Translations under genes and position numbers: made by a program
The notes under the pieces: generated by a model
Database searches by the model: none
The model's input: the letters and a program-made list of their open reading frames with translations, nothing else
What the model was told of the DNA's origin: nothing
NCBI RefSeq assembly: GCF_900108085.1
Contig: NZ_FNVR01000006.1
Span: 62,001-126,000, forward strand
Origin: Algoriphagus boritolerans DSM 17298 = JCM 18970
Lineage (GTDB): Bacteria > Bacteroidota > Bacteroidia > Cytophagales > Cyclobacteriaceae
Length of the DNA stretch: 64,000 bases
Reading direction: 5' to 3'
In this document: in pieces, positions 26,829 to 35,500 of the stretch
How the letters are laid out: every line of letters begins with the position of its first letter
Numbering within the stretch: the stretch's first letter is position 1

Positions 26829-27204
26829 AAAACAAGCGGAATATTGGATTACTGGAGCGGAAGCGGATCTGGAAGTTGCCGAAATTCTGATTGAAAAACG
26901 CAGATTTCTCCATGGATTATTCTTTTGTCATTTGGTTATCTAAAAAGCGATTAAAGCGCATGTGGTCAAAGTCACGGGTGAAATAGCCCCCAAAACTCAT
27001 AACTTGATCTATCTTTCTGAAAAATCTAACCTTGTACTTAGCGATGATACTTTAGAGTTTTTCGGAGTGCTGATGAAATATCAATTGGAAGGAAGATATC
27101 CTGGATATCAACCGTTTATTCCAGAACTTCGTGATGTACAAGATTATTTGATAGAAACAAAAAAGCAATTATTATGGCTCAAGGAGAGGTTATCCAACTA
27201 TTAA
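26812..27204 (+). pseudogene. HEPN-domain gene interrupted by an in-frame TAA
   Basis: From the ATG at 26812 the frame reads EKQAEYWITGAEADLEVAEI and FLHGLFFCHLVI, then TAA at 26941-26943. It continues in the same frame with KAIKAHVVKVTGEIAPKTHN and runs to 27204. HEPN proteins of this type have HLAIEKALKAH at that place, so GAA to TAA explains the stop. HEPN partners in MNT modules are RNases (RxxxxH-type) or substrates for AMP modification. The second part could start at the GTG at 26962, but it would lack the first two helices. The gene overlaps the intact MNT gene by 31 bp. Confidence 0.8.
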
Positions 27205-27491
27205 AAAAATACATTGAAATCCTTCGAGCTGAAGGCATTTCAGTCAGAAAAGCTTTCTTATATGGAAGTTATAGCGATAACTCTGCCTCAGAGGATAGCG
27301 ATATTGATGTTTTATTGATTTCTGATGGGTTTGAAGAATCCAATGATAAATTGGTAGGAAGGGTATGGTGTCTAACCAGTAAAGTAAATTCTAGAATCGA
27401 GCCTATAATGATTGGAACTAAAAATTATGAGAGTTCAGAAAACTCACCTTTAATCACAAAAGTTAAGCAAACTGGAATCCAGATAGTATGA
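27174..27491 (+). CDS. MNT-type minimal nucleotidyltransferase (antitoxin of HEPN/MNT module)
   Basis: 105 residues. The polymerase-beta-like signature GSYSDNSASEDSDIDVLL gives the GS motif and the two catalytic Asp residues (DxD), so nucleotide transfer is possible. In HEPN/MNT modules the MNT protein silences its HEPN partner, in known cases by adding AMP units to it. It is intact and overlaps the broken HEPN gene by 31 bp, so it may now be without a client. The 200 bp that follow, up to the DUF1304 gene, contain nothing I can support. Confidence 0.85.
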   Translation: MAQGEVIQLLKKYIEILRAEGISVRKAFLYGSYSDNSASEDSDIDVLLISDGFEESNDKLVGRVWCLTSKVNSRIEPIMIGTKNYESSENSPLITKVKQTGIQIV

Positions 27492-27690
27492 AATGGCTAT
27501 TCATCGGCACTTACGGTTAAAAAAAGTTCGTGCTTTCAGCACTCGACACTGGATCATTTATATAAACCCTGCATTGCATACTTGGCTAATACAGGACGTA
27601 CCGTTGGCACTTTTAATATCCTAAATACCCATTTCTCTGTCTGTGGAAAAAAAACCTTCGAATTGGATGCGGCACCTGCGGTAAATAGGA

Positions 27691-28050
27691 TCAAATTAAA
27701 ATCAACACAATCCCCACCAACGCAGGCAGGCCCTGCAAATAAAAGATCTTTTTACTTGCCGTAATTCCTCCAAATATCCCTGCGATCAGCACACAGGTCA
27801 GAAAAAACAAGGCTACTTTATCCGCCCAAACCAGCTCTGAAATCACTAAGGACCAAACCAAGCCTGCCACCAAAAACCCATTATACAATCCCTGATTTGC
27901 AGCCAAAGCCTTTGTCTTGGGGAACATTTCTGCCGGCATTTGACGAAAGATTTTTCGCCCTGTCGTCTCCCAGGCAAACATCTCAAACCATAAAAAATAC
28001 AGATGAAGTGCGGCTATCAAGCCGATGACGAGGTTGGTGAGAAGTTCCAT
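27691..28050 (-). CDS. DUF1304 family membrane protein
   Basis: 119 residues from the ATG at 28050. Four membrane helices (about 4-22, 52-70, 76-92, 100-117). The segments IAALHLYFLWFEMFAWET, ALAANQGLYNGFLAG-like NQGLYNGFLVAGLVWS and the glycine-rich third helix match DUF1304. The longer open frame upstream runs antisense through the methyltransferase gene and is not real. Function unknown. The rRNA methyltransferase gene is divergent, with a GTCNAC repeat in between. Confidence 0.85.
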   Translation of the reverse strand: MELLTNLVIGLIAALHLYFLWFEMFAWETTGRKIFRQMPAEMFPKTKALAANQGLYNGFLVAGLVWSLVISELVWADKVALFFLTCVLIAGIFGGITASKKIFYLQGLPALVGIVLILI

Positions 28051-28077
28051 TGTTTTTATTTGAAGATATGAAAAAAG

Positions 28078-28129
28078 GTCAACAGTCCACAGACGACAGT
28101 CCACCGCCGTTGACTGTTGACCGTTGACC
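28078..28129. repeat. Heptad-phased GTCNAC intergenic repeat, copy 3 (longest)
   Basis: Seven-mers in phase: GTCAACA, GTCCACA, GACGACA, GTCCACC, then after GCC the inverted forms GTTGACT, GTTGACC, GTTGACC. The two halves are roughly inverted, so a hairpin is possible. It shares the 13-mer GTCCACAGACGAC with the other two copies and sits in the divergent promoter region of the DUF1304 and methyltransferase genes. Confidence 0.75.
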
Positions 28130-28149
28130 GAAAAACCTATCTTTGCTTC

Positions 28150-29526
28150 ATGTCCGAAATCCAACTGCCCAAAGACTTTGAATCCCAAATGCGGACCCTT
28201 TTGGGAAAGCAAGAATTTGAAGATTTCAAAGCCGCAGTAAATCAAGCTCCTCGTACTTCCATCCGGCTCAATCCGGCAAAACCATTTTCTCCAAATTGGC
28301 CTAGGACTCCCATTCCATGGTCGGAACACGGATTTTTTCTAGAAGAGCGACCAAGTTTTACCCTTGATCCGGCATTTCAGGCAGGAGCCTATTATGTGCA
28401 GGAAGCCTCCTCCATGTTTATCGAGCATGTGCTGAAAAGTTTGAAAATACCCAAAGGAATTTACCTGGACTTGGCAGCTGCTCCCGGAGGAAAAAGCACC
28501 TTACTTTCTACTTTTCTGGGAGATGAAGGCACGCTAGTCGCCAATGAAGTCATCCAATCCCGCGCTCAGATTTTAAAAGAAAATGCAATAAAATGGGGTT
28601 TGGGAAATATCATCGTGACCAATAACGACCCTGATCATTTTGAGCCTTTGGAAGGATTTTTTGATTTGGTCTTGGTGGACGCCCCTTGCTCTGGGGAAGG
28701 TATGTTTCGAAAAGATCCTCAAGCCCGGGAGGAATGGTCACCAGATCACGTTATGCTGTGCTCATCCCGACAAAAACGAATCATGGACAAGGCCGGAGCT
28801 TTGGTCAAAGGTGGTGGATACCTGATCTATTCCACCTGCACGTTTAATGGGCAGGAAAATGAGGAAATGATCAAATTTCTCACGGAGGAGTTCGCTTTTG
28901 ACCCCATTCAAGTTCCGCTCGATCCAAGTTGGAATATCGTAGAATCCCAAGTGGAAACTCCCGATGGGACATTCTTTGGCTATCGGTTTTTCCCTCACAA
29001 AGTCGAGGGAGAAGGCTTATTTATTACAGTACTGAAACGTCCTGATTCTGCCTCGACTCAGGAACCCGGTAAAATCAAGGACTTCAAACATCCAGTCCTA
29101 AAATCAATCAATGAGCGGGAAGAATACGGCTTTGATACAGAATTAGGCTTTGACGGGAAAGGAAAATACTATAGTCTCAACGACTCTGTTTTTAGGATCG
29201 ATCAAAAATTCTTCCGGCATTTTGAGCGGATAGCGGTGCATTTGAGTTTGCGCTATTTTGGAGTTGAACTGGGAAAAAAACAGAAAAACGACTGGATTCC
29301 TTCCCACGAATGGGCCTTGTCCAATTTGCCAAAAAATGGCTTCGCTACTCATGAGCTCAACTTAGATCAAGCGGTGGATTTTTTTCGAAAAAACGATCAG
29401 GAAATTTCCGATTTGCCTATAGGTTGGGTACTGCTGACCTACCAAAACCTACCACTCGGCTGGGTCAAAAATCTCGGAAATAGAGTGAACAACTATTTCC
29501 CTAAAGAGTGGCGAATCAGGATGTGA
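28150..29526 (+). CDS. rsmF: RsmF-like RNA cytosine-C5 methyltransferase (NOL1/NOP2/Sun family)
   Basis: 458 residues from the ATG at 28150. The N-terminal segment FKAAVNQAPRTSIRLNP is typical of bacterial RsmF. The SAM-binding motif LAAAPGGKSTLL, the motif IV catalytic Cys in DAPCSGEGMFRKD and the motif VI nucleophile Cys in YSTCTFNGQENEE are all intact. The C-terminal ~150 residues form the extra RsmF/PUA-like domain. By family it methylates 16S rRNA C1407 or a nearby tRNA/rRNA cytosine; the exact site in this phylum is inferred. The gene ends 3 bp from the convergent P1 peptidase gene. Confidence 0.9.
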   Translation: MSEIQLPKDFESQMRTLLGKQEFEDFKAAVNQAPRTSIRLNPAKPFSPNWPRTPIPWSEHGFFLEERPSFTLDPAFQAGAYYVQEASSMFIEHVLKSLKIPKGIYLDLAAAPGGKSTLLSTFLGDEGTLVANEVIQSRAQILKENAIKWGLGNIIVTNNDPDHFEPLEGFFDLVLVDAPCSGEGMFRKDPQAREEWSPDHVMLCSSRQKRIMDKAGALVKGGGYLIYSTCTFNGQENEEMIKFLTEEFAFDPIQVPLDPSWNIVESQVETPDGTFFGYRFFPHKVEGEGLFITVLKRPDSASTQEPGKIKDFKHPVLKSINEREEYGFDTELGFDGKGKYYSLNDSVFRIDQKFFRHFERIAVHLSLRYFGVELGKKQKNDWIPSHEWALSNLPKNGFATHELNLDQAVDFFRKNDQEISDLPIGWVLLTYQNLPLGWVKNLGNRVNNYFPKEWRIRM

Positions 29527-29529
29527 ATG

Positions 29530-30666
29530 TTAGTGATTTTCTTTTTTCACCCATTCCAAAACTTTCCCCTTGGGCAATTCCTCCACAGTTCTTCCTTCCT
29601 TACCGGTCATCGTCTCGGCCGCAAAAAGTGAATTGATAATCGCTTCTTCAGTTGCTTCGATGACTGCAAGGAAAAGTGAAGTCATGTCGTCATTCCCCAG
29701 AAACGCTGCCTTTTGAAGTGATAAAGCAGGTATAGCGTGAGGAATTCTCAAACCCTTCGCAGTGGAAAATGCAATCACATAATCCCCCGAACCGTTGGAT
29801 GCGATTCCCCCCGTCTTGGCCAAACCCATTATGGCTCGCTGTGCCATTCGCTCCAGATTCCGCTCCAAAACGGGAGCATCTGTAGCCACCACAATCATAC
29901 AACTCCCATCGGACTTCTCCAGCGCGTCTTTGAAGGGATATTTTCCCAATTTTTCACCTACAGGTACCCCTGCAATCTGGAGATTCCCTCCAAAATTGGT
30001 TTGAACCAATACGCCTACCGTGTACGCACCGAGGCTTACAGGTAATTTTCGTGACGCAGTTCCGATTCCACCTTTCCAGCCAAAGCAAACCGTTCCTGTG
30101 CCAGCTCCGACATTTCCCTCTTCCACTGATCCGGTTTTGGCATTTTGAATTGCCTCAATCACCTCATTTGAAGAGATATGCATGCCTCGGATATCATTGA
30201 GGTAACCATCGTTAGTCTCACCAACTACCGCGTTGACAGATTGGACATTTTCGTTTCCAGACTGCGCCAACGAATACTTGACAACACCTTCAATTCCAGC
30301 CGCTACACTTAGTGTATTGGTGAGGATAATTGGACTTTCAAGCGTGCCCAGCTCCTGAACTTGGGTGACTCCGGCCAGTTTTCCGAATCCATTGCCGACA
30401 AAAATTGCGGCAGGCACTTTTTCCTGAAATAGATTTTCACCGTGTGGCAAAATTGCGGTAACCCCGGTTCGGATGCTTTCTCCTTCTATTTTGGTAAAAT
30501 GGCCTACTTTCACTCCTGCTACATCAGTGATGGAATTGAGCGGACCAGTGGGAAGGATACCAAATGAGATCCCTAATTCACGAGGACGCGTTTGACAAAA
30601 AGACATTTGCATCGTTGAAATGATTGAGAATAAACTTAAACTCAAAATAGACCTAAATAAAAACAT
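29530..30666 (-). CDS. P1-family (DmpA/BapA-like) N-terminal-nucleophile aminopeptidase, exported
   Basis: 378 residues with a signal peptide (about 1-25, ending SFCQ). Family markers: ITDVAGVKVGH, LTNTLSVAAG, VVGETNDGYLND, GNVGAGTGTVCFGWKGGIGTASR, and IASNGSGDYVIAFSTA. The Gly-Ser of NGSGD is where DmpA-type enzymes cut themselves into alpha and beta chains, freeing the Ser nucleophile. It should hydrolyse small peptides with D- or beta-amino N termini in the periplasm; actual substrates are unknown. Monocistronic. Confidence 0.9.
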   Translation of the reverse strand: MFLFRSILSLSLFSIISTMQMSFCQTRPRELGISFGILPTGPLNSITDVAGVKVGHFTKIEGESIRTGVTAILPHGENLFQEKVPAAIFVGNGFGKLAGVTQVQELGTLESPIILTNTLSVAAGIEGVVKYSLAQSGNENVQSVNAVVGETNDGYLNDIRGMHISSNEVIEAIQNAKTGSVEEGNVGAGTGTVCFGWKGGIGTASRKLPVSLGAYTVGVLVQTNFGGNLQIAGVPVGEKLGKYPFKDALEKSDGSCMIVVATDAPVLERNLERMAQRAIMGLAKTGGIASNGSGDYVIAFSTAKGLRIPHAIPALSLQKAAFLGNDDMTSLFLAVIEATEEAIINSLFAAETMTGKEGRTVEELPKGKVLEWVKKENH

Positions 30667-30750
30667 GACGCGACTAATTTTTCAATTTTCAAATCTTCCA
30701 ATAATCTAATTATACCTATCTTAACGTTCCTTTACAACTAGAATTTATAC

Positions 30751-31422
30751 ATGCTCAAAAAACAGCGATACGAAGCTTTTATTACCCATTTTTCTACGAA
30801 CATGCCAGTCGCAGAGACCGAATTACAGTATGAAAACCCCTTTCAGCTGTTGGTCGCTGTGGTTCTTTCTGCCCAATGCACTGACAAGCGGGTGAACATC
30901 GTCACACAAGAACTATTTAAACATTTTCCTACTGCTGCACACTTGGCTGCCACACACTTTGATGAGCTTTTTCCTTATATCCGTTCTATCTCCTATCCAA
31001 ATAACAAAACCAAACACCTGATCGGACTGGGAAAGATGCTGATGGAAGAATTTGGAGGAGAAGTACCTTCAACCGTCGAGGAACTTACCAAGCTGCCGGG
31101 CGTGGGCCGAAAAACCGCCAATGTCATCACTTCTGTGGTCTGGAATCAGCCCAATATGGCTGTTGATACCCATGTGTTTCGGGTTTCACGACGTCTTGGG
31201 CTTGTTCCTCTGACTGCCAAAACACCCCTGGAGGTGGAAAAGCAACTCGTCAAGCATATTCCAAAACAGCACATCCACATCGCACATCATTGGCTGATTC
31301 TCCACGGGAGGTACGTTTGCCTCGCTCGCCGACCCAAATGCGAGGAATGTACGCTGACTCATTTTTGTAAATATTTTGAAAAAAATCAAGGGAAGACTTT
31401 GAAGGAGGGAGTGAGCTCCTGA
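30751..31422 (+). CDS. nth: Endonuclease III
   Basis: 223 residues, standard length. The helix-hairpin-helix LPGVGRKTANV carries the catalytic Lys, the VDTHVFRVSRRLGL segment carries the catalytic Asp, and the C-terminal CLARRPKCEECTLTHFC is the four-Cys 4Fe-4S cluster. It removes oxidised pyrimidines and nicks abasic sites in base excision repair. Its TGA overlaps the ATG of asnB (TGATG), so a DNA repair gene heads what becomes a sugar-biosynthesis transcript. Confidence 0.96.
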   Translation: MLKKQRYEAFITHFSTNMPVAETELQYENPFQLLVAVVLSAQCTDKRVNIVTQELFKHFPTAAHLAATHFDELFPYIRSISYPNNKTKHLIGLGKMLMEEFGGEVPSTVEELTKLPGVGRKTANVITSVVWNQPNMAVDTHVFRVSRRLGLVPLTAKTPLEVEKQLVKHIPKQHIHIAHHWLILHGRYVCLARRPKCEECTLTHFCKYFEKNQGKTLKEGVSS

Positions 31423-33197
31423 TGTGTGGGATCCATTTGATCTGGGGAAAAAAGGCAAGCAAAAAGTCAATACAGGCATTGGTGGATGCCACACATCACA
31501 GAGGGCCGGATCAGTCGGCCATTTATTCACCCTGGAATGGACTCTGGATCGGAGTAAATCGCCTAAAAATTCTGCACCCAGGATCAGATGCTGACCAGCC
31601 TTTTTGGGCTCCGGACGGGAACAGTCTGTTGATTTTGAATGGGGAGATTTACAATTTCCTGGAGTTGAAAAGCCTGTTGATGAAAATGGGAATCGAATTT
31701 ATTACCCAATCTGACACAGAAGTCTTACTTCATTACCTTCGCGTTTTTGGTGCTAAAGGACTGGAAAAGCTTAATGGCATGTTTGCATTGATATACATCG
31801 ATCTGATCAGCAAATCTGTCTTGGTCGCCCGGGATCGGAACGGCGAAAAACCACTCTATTACGCCCAAAGTCCGGATAATCTGGTGATTTCTTCAGAACT
31901 CAGAGGCATCACAACCTTCCAAAACTATGCCCCGGACTGGGATCAGGTGGAACACTACTTCTATTTCAGAGCTCCCGCTCCGGGAAAGACTTTTCATCGG
32001 GGAATCAGCGCTTGGAAACCCGGGCGCTACAGCACCATATTCCGTCATGACACCTTCAGGTGGGATACGCTCAAGGTGTCAAAAGAAAAAAATTCAGTCC
32101 CCTCTCAGGCAGACTTTTCCGAACGTCTGGAAAAGGCAGTTCTCAATCAATTTCATGCAGATGTACCTGTAGGAATGCTGCTCAGTGGCGGGGCAGATAG
32201 CAGTCTGTTGTATTCACTTTGGTACAAAAAAACCGGAATCCAACTTCCTTCCTACACGATTCAGCACGAAAAAAAATACCGTACAACGTACTCGGACGGG
32301 GATCAGGCCATTCGATTTTCCAAACAGATTCCAACCAAACATCAGCTGATCGATGTGGATCAAAAAATCTTCCTGGAAAACTGGGATGAATACATTAGAT
32401 CGGTAGATCTTCCAATAGGCGATTCAGCAGGTTTTTTGACCTGGTTGATTGGCAAGAAGGCCAAATCGGAAGTCAAAGTCCTGATCTCAGGCGCAGGAGC
32501 AGATGAACTTTGGGGCGGGTATCAAAGGCATCAGGCTTTTTCCAGATTTTGGGATCAACATGAATTTTGGAGCAAATGGGCAGGATTTCTGGAGATGTTT
32601 CCTTTTGGTAGGGAATGGAAAAAGTTCATGTCAGGAATCCGGCCTGATCCCAATCATACTTTTCTGAATTTTTCTGCACTGCAAAATCCTCCTTCGGAAC
32701 TCACCGGGGACTACGAGCGAATATTCAATTCCAAACTCTCGGAATACAAGCGTATGCTGGACTTTGACCGACAGGTCTATCTGGTACAGGACGTCTTAAA
32801 AATCCATGACAATGCCTTGATGGCGCATGGTATCGAAGGTCGAGCGCCCTATCTCGATACGACACTTTTGGCGCTTTGGCAAAAAGTGGAAGAACCCAAA
32901 CTTTTTACGGGCAAACCCTGGATCAAGAATTTACTTCGTGAAAATCAACTGTCTTGGGTAGCAGATCGTAAAAAATTCGGATTTGGTTTGCCCCTCAAAG
33001 AATGGCTTAGGGAAAAAGGAGAATTCTCAAAAAAGATTTTCGCAACAGTCAAGACCTTTGACCTTACTCACGGTGATCACTTCTCCAATCCCGTAAGACA
33101 GCTCCTTCAAAATCCGGAGACAGGTGCCAAAACACAATTCCTTACCCTTTATAATCTGTTTCTTTTGGCAGAATGGGCGAAATTGCGACAGCTATGA
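31422..33197 (+). CDS. asnB: Glutamine-hydrolysing asparagine synthetase
   Basis: 591 residues. The Class II glutaminase domain starts with Cys 2 (MCGIH) and has RGPDQS and LILNGEIYNFLEL. The synthetase domain has the PP-loop LLSGGADSSLL (SGG at 255-257) and the later GAGADELWGGYQRH. It transfers amide nitrogen to aspartate, or, as such paralogues often do in surface-polysaccharide loci, to a sugar acid or other carboxylate. It overlaps nth at the start and the glycosyltransferase at the end (ATGA), which favours a role in the glycan pathway. Confidence 0.93.
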   Translation: MCGIHLIWGKKASKKSIQALVDATHHRGPDQSAIYSPWNGLWIGVNRLKILHPGSDADQPFWAPDGNSLLILNGEIYNFLELKSLLMKMGIEFITQSDTEVLLHYLRVFGAKGLEKLNGMFALIYIDLISKSVLVARDRNGEKPLYYAQSPDNLVISSELRGITTFQNYAPDWDQVEHYFYFRAPAPGKTFHRGISAWKPGRYSTIFRHDTFRWDTLKVSKEKNSVPSQADFSERLEKAVLNQFHADVPVGMLLSGGADSSLLYSLWYKKTGIQLPSYTIQHEKKYRTTYSDGDQAIRFSKQIPTKHQLIDVDQKIFLENWDEYIRSVDLPIGDSAGFLTWLIGKKAKSEVKVLISGAGADELWGGYQRHQAFSRFWDQHEFWSKWAGFLEMFPFGREWKKFMSGIRPDPNHTFLNFSALQNPPSELTGDYERIFNSKLSEYKRMLDFDRQVYLVQDVLKIHDNALMAHGIEGRAPYLDTTLLALWQKVEEPKLFTGKPWIKNLLRENQLSWVADRKKFGFGLPLKEWLREKGEFSKKIFATVKTFDLTHGDHFSNPVRQLLQNPETGAKTQFLTLYNLFLLAEWAKLRQL

Positions 33198-34414
33198 AGG
33201 TCATCTACATCCATCAGTATTTCCGCACCCCAGACCAAGGAGGGGCGGTGCGGTCTTATCACCTCGCCAAGGGTCTGGTAAATGCAGGAATCGATGTGGA
33301 AATGATTACGGCGCACAATTTCCCTGATTACGATCAGCGCTGGATTGATGGTATTCGAGTGCATTATTTGCCGGTGAAATATGACCAGAAATATGGCTTT
33401 CTGAAGCGAATCCGGGCATTTTGGAAGTTTGTGTTGAAGGCCAGAAGGCTGATCAAAAAGCTACCAAGACCGGATCTACTGTACATTACCTCGACTCCGC
33501 TGACCACAGGTTTGATCGGTCTATGGGCAAAAAAACAGTTGGCTTTACCCTATATTTTTGAAGTGCGCGACCTCTGGCCGGAAGCACCCATACAGGTGGG
33601 GGCCATTCGAAATCCTGTCGCAAAATCATTTCTTTACAGGCTGGAGAAGCGCATCTATGATCAGGCACTGAGTTTGGTTGCCCTTTCCCCTGGGATAATC
33701 GCGCATTTGCAGAAAGTCAGTCCAAATCGTGATGTAGCATTGATCCCGAATTTTTCGAATCTGGAGGTGTTTTTCCCAAAAGAGAAAAATCAAAAACTAC
33801 TCAGACAGCTCAGCCTGTCTGATGGTCTGACCATCGCCTACACGGGTGCCCTTGGCCAAGTCAATGCGGTGGAGGAACTGTTGGATTTGGCAGAAATGGC
33901 TCAAAACCACGATAAAAAATGGAATTTCCTGATCATGGGAACAGGAAGTCACGAAGAAGATTTAAAGAAAATCGCTCAGACAAAAAAACTGTCGACTGTC
34001 CACTTTATCCCTTTCGGTTCAAAGGAGGATGTAAATGAAGTGCTGAGTCTCGCAGATTTTGCCTGGATATCATTTGCGCATTTGCCAGTCTTGAAAACCA
34101 ACAGCCCCAATAAGTTTTTTGATGCTTTAGCTGCTGGAAAAGCCATTCTGGTCAATCACAAAGGCTGGGTCTATGACTTGATAAAAACCCATGAACTTGG
34201 GATTTCCTGTCTTCCGGGAAAGATGGTGGCCACTTTTGCGAAGCTGGAAACCCTGGCGGAAAATCCCGTCGAAGTAGCGCGAATGGGCAGGAATTCCAGA
34301 AAATTAGCTGAAGCTTATTTTTCAAAAGAGCTTGCTGTGCGCAGACTTTTGGAAGTCATCCAGCCCCGTCCAAAAGCTACTCAGGCCGACGCGGTCGATA
34401 TCCGGACTGCCTGA
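33194..34414 (+). CDS. GT4-family glycosyltransferase (WbuB/WcaI-like)
   Basis: 406 residues from the ATG at 33194, which overlaps the asnB stop (ATGA). GT-B fold: the N-terminal MKVIYIHQYFRTPDQGG matches nucleotide-diphospho-fucosamine-like transferases, with FEVRDLWPEAP, VALSPGI, IAYTGALG and the C-terminal SPNKFFDALAAGKAI donor-binding Glu/Asp region. It adds a sugar to a lipid-linked glycan at the cytoplasmic membrane. Its last 38 bp overlap the 3' end of the convergent gldB gene. Confidence 0.88.
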   Translation: MKVIYIHQYFRTPDQGGAVRSYHLAKGLVNAGIDVEMITAHNFPDYDQRWIDGIRVHYLPVKYDQKYGFLKRIRAFWKFVLKARRLIKKLPRPDLLYITSTPLTTGLIGLWAKKQLALPYIFEVRDLWPEAPIQVGAIRNPVAKSFLYRLEKRIYDQALSLVALSPGIIAHLQKVSPNRDVALIPNFSNLEVFFPKEKNQKLLRQLSLSDGLTIAYTGALGQVNAVEELLDLAEMAQNHDKKWNFLIMGTGSHEEDLKKIAQTKKLSTVHFIPFGSKEDVNEVLSLADFAWISFAHLPVLKTNSPNKFFDALAAGKAILVNHKGWVYDLIKTHELGISCLPGKMVATFAKLETLAENPVEVARMGRNSRKLAEAYFSKELAVRRLLEVIQPRPKATQADAVDIRTA

Positions 34415-35381
34415 AAATCTTCTCCACATCAAATTCCATCATCAATGCGGCCAAGTCCAAATCCTGATTGAACCGGTAATCATCCACAATATTCCATCCC
34501 AGCCATCGGCCCAACCTTCCGGGAGCATTGGTGGATATGGCATCCGTGAATGGTGCCTCTCCGATGTATTTTCGGATTTCGAAGGGATTGGTTTCGTAGA
34601 GCAATTCATTTTCCACAAAATGCGCCCAAATGTACTCCTCGTTGTCAAAGCACTCGGCAATCTCCTCGGGTGTGTAACCAATGATGTATTGATCAGAGGT
34701 ACAGGGTAGGATCGCTTTGACAAAATGATAAGCTTTGCCATAAAAGATCATTTCCGAAAGCAAGGTGTTTTGTGCAGGATCGGTAATGTTGTATTTGGAT
34801 GAAATAGCAAGGACGATCATCGGCACGAGATATTCCTTTTCATACCTTACAGCCATGTATCGGGCAATATCAGGCTGAAAAGTATGATCAGCCGGAAGAA
34901 AATAATCCAGACCAATGACGATCATATCTTCGCTCACGATCAAATCCGAGTTGAACCCCGAAACAAAGGTGTAAACTTTAGGCGCTTTAAAATCAGGAAA
35001 ATAATATTTGATGGCTTTGAAGGCTGTCTCCAGCTCGTTTTCAAGGTCGGAAATGTCAGCAAATTCGACTTTGACAGAATCATACAGCACTCGGAGTGCA
35101 GAATCCTGATGGACTTCCAAAAGATTTGCAGCCAGTGAATCGGGAGAGAAATACAGACTTTGCTGGAGGTATAATTCTGCAAAATCGGGATACTTATCCA
35201 ATAAAAAGAGGTAATCCTGGGTTGATTGGGCACCAAAAAAAGCATCCTCCAGTCGGGTAACAGTCACATCCAAGTCCTGATCCAAAATCTTGGGATCAAG
35301 TTCACAGGTTTCGTTTTTTTTGCCGCAGGCAACCACAAGAAACAAGATCGGAAGTAGATAGATAATTTGCTTTAGCTGCAT
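34377..35381 (-). CDS. gldB: Gliding motility lipoprotein GldB
   Basis: 334 residues from the ATG at 35381. Signal peptide II with lipobox LVVACGKK (Cys 19). Segments typical of GldB: the family-wide DVTVTRLEDAFFG, FSPDSL, the YYFPDFKAPKVYTFVSGFNSD stretch, IGLDYFLPADH and the C-terminal APGRLGRWLGWNIVDDY. GldB is required for gliding in Flavobacterium and sits in the cell envelope; its molecular role is not settled. This fits the SprF/SprB genes at the window end. It converges on, and overlaps by 38 bp, the upstream glycosyltransferase gene. Confidence 0.92.
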   Translation of the reverse strand: MQLKQIIYLLPILFLVVACGKKNETCELDPKILDQDLDVTVTRLEDAFFGAQSTQDYLFLLDKYPDFAELYLQQSLYFSPDSLAANLLEVHQDSALRVLYDSVKVEFADISDLENELETAFKAIKYYFPDFKAPKVYTFVSGFNSDLIVSEDMIVIGLDYFLPADHTFQPDIARYMAVRYEKEYLVPMIVLAISSKYNITDPAQNTLLSEMIFYGKAYHFVKAILPCTSDQYIIGYTPEEIAECFDNEEYIWAHFVENELLYETNPFEIRKYIGEAPFTDAISTNAPGRLGRWLGWNIVDDYRFNQDLDLAALMMEFDVEKIFRQSGYRPRRPE

Positions 35382-35500
35382 GGAATTTTGGTTTCGGCTC
35401 CAAAAATAAGGAATCCGATCCAATTCCCTTGAAAGGTAACCCAGGATCCCTTGGCGTTTTGCGGGTTGCTTCTTCAGATCGTAATACCGTACTTTCCCAG

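Noticed and set aside
27492-27690. Possible remnant gene between MNT and DUF1304
   Set aside because: No frame gives a recognisable protein; translations are short and lack motifs.
27766-28329. Long upstream extension of the DUF1304 frame
   Set aside because: The extension runs antisense through the start of the rsmF gene and across the GTCNAC repeat; the ATG at 28050 gives the family's normal length.
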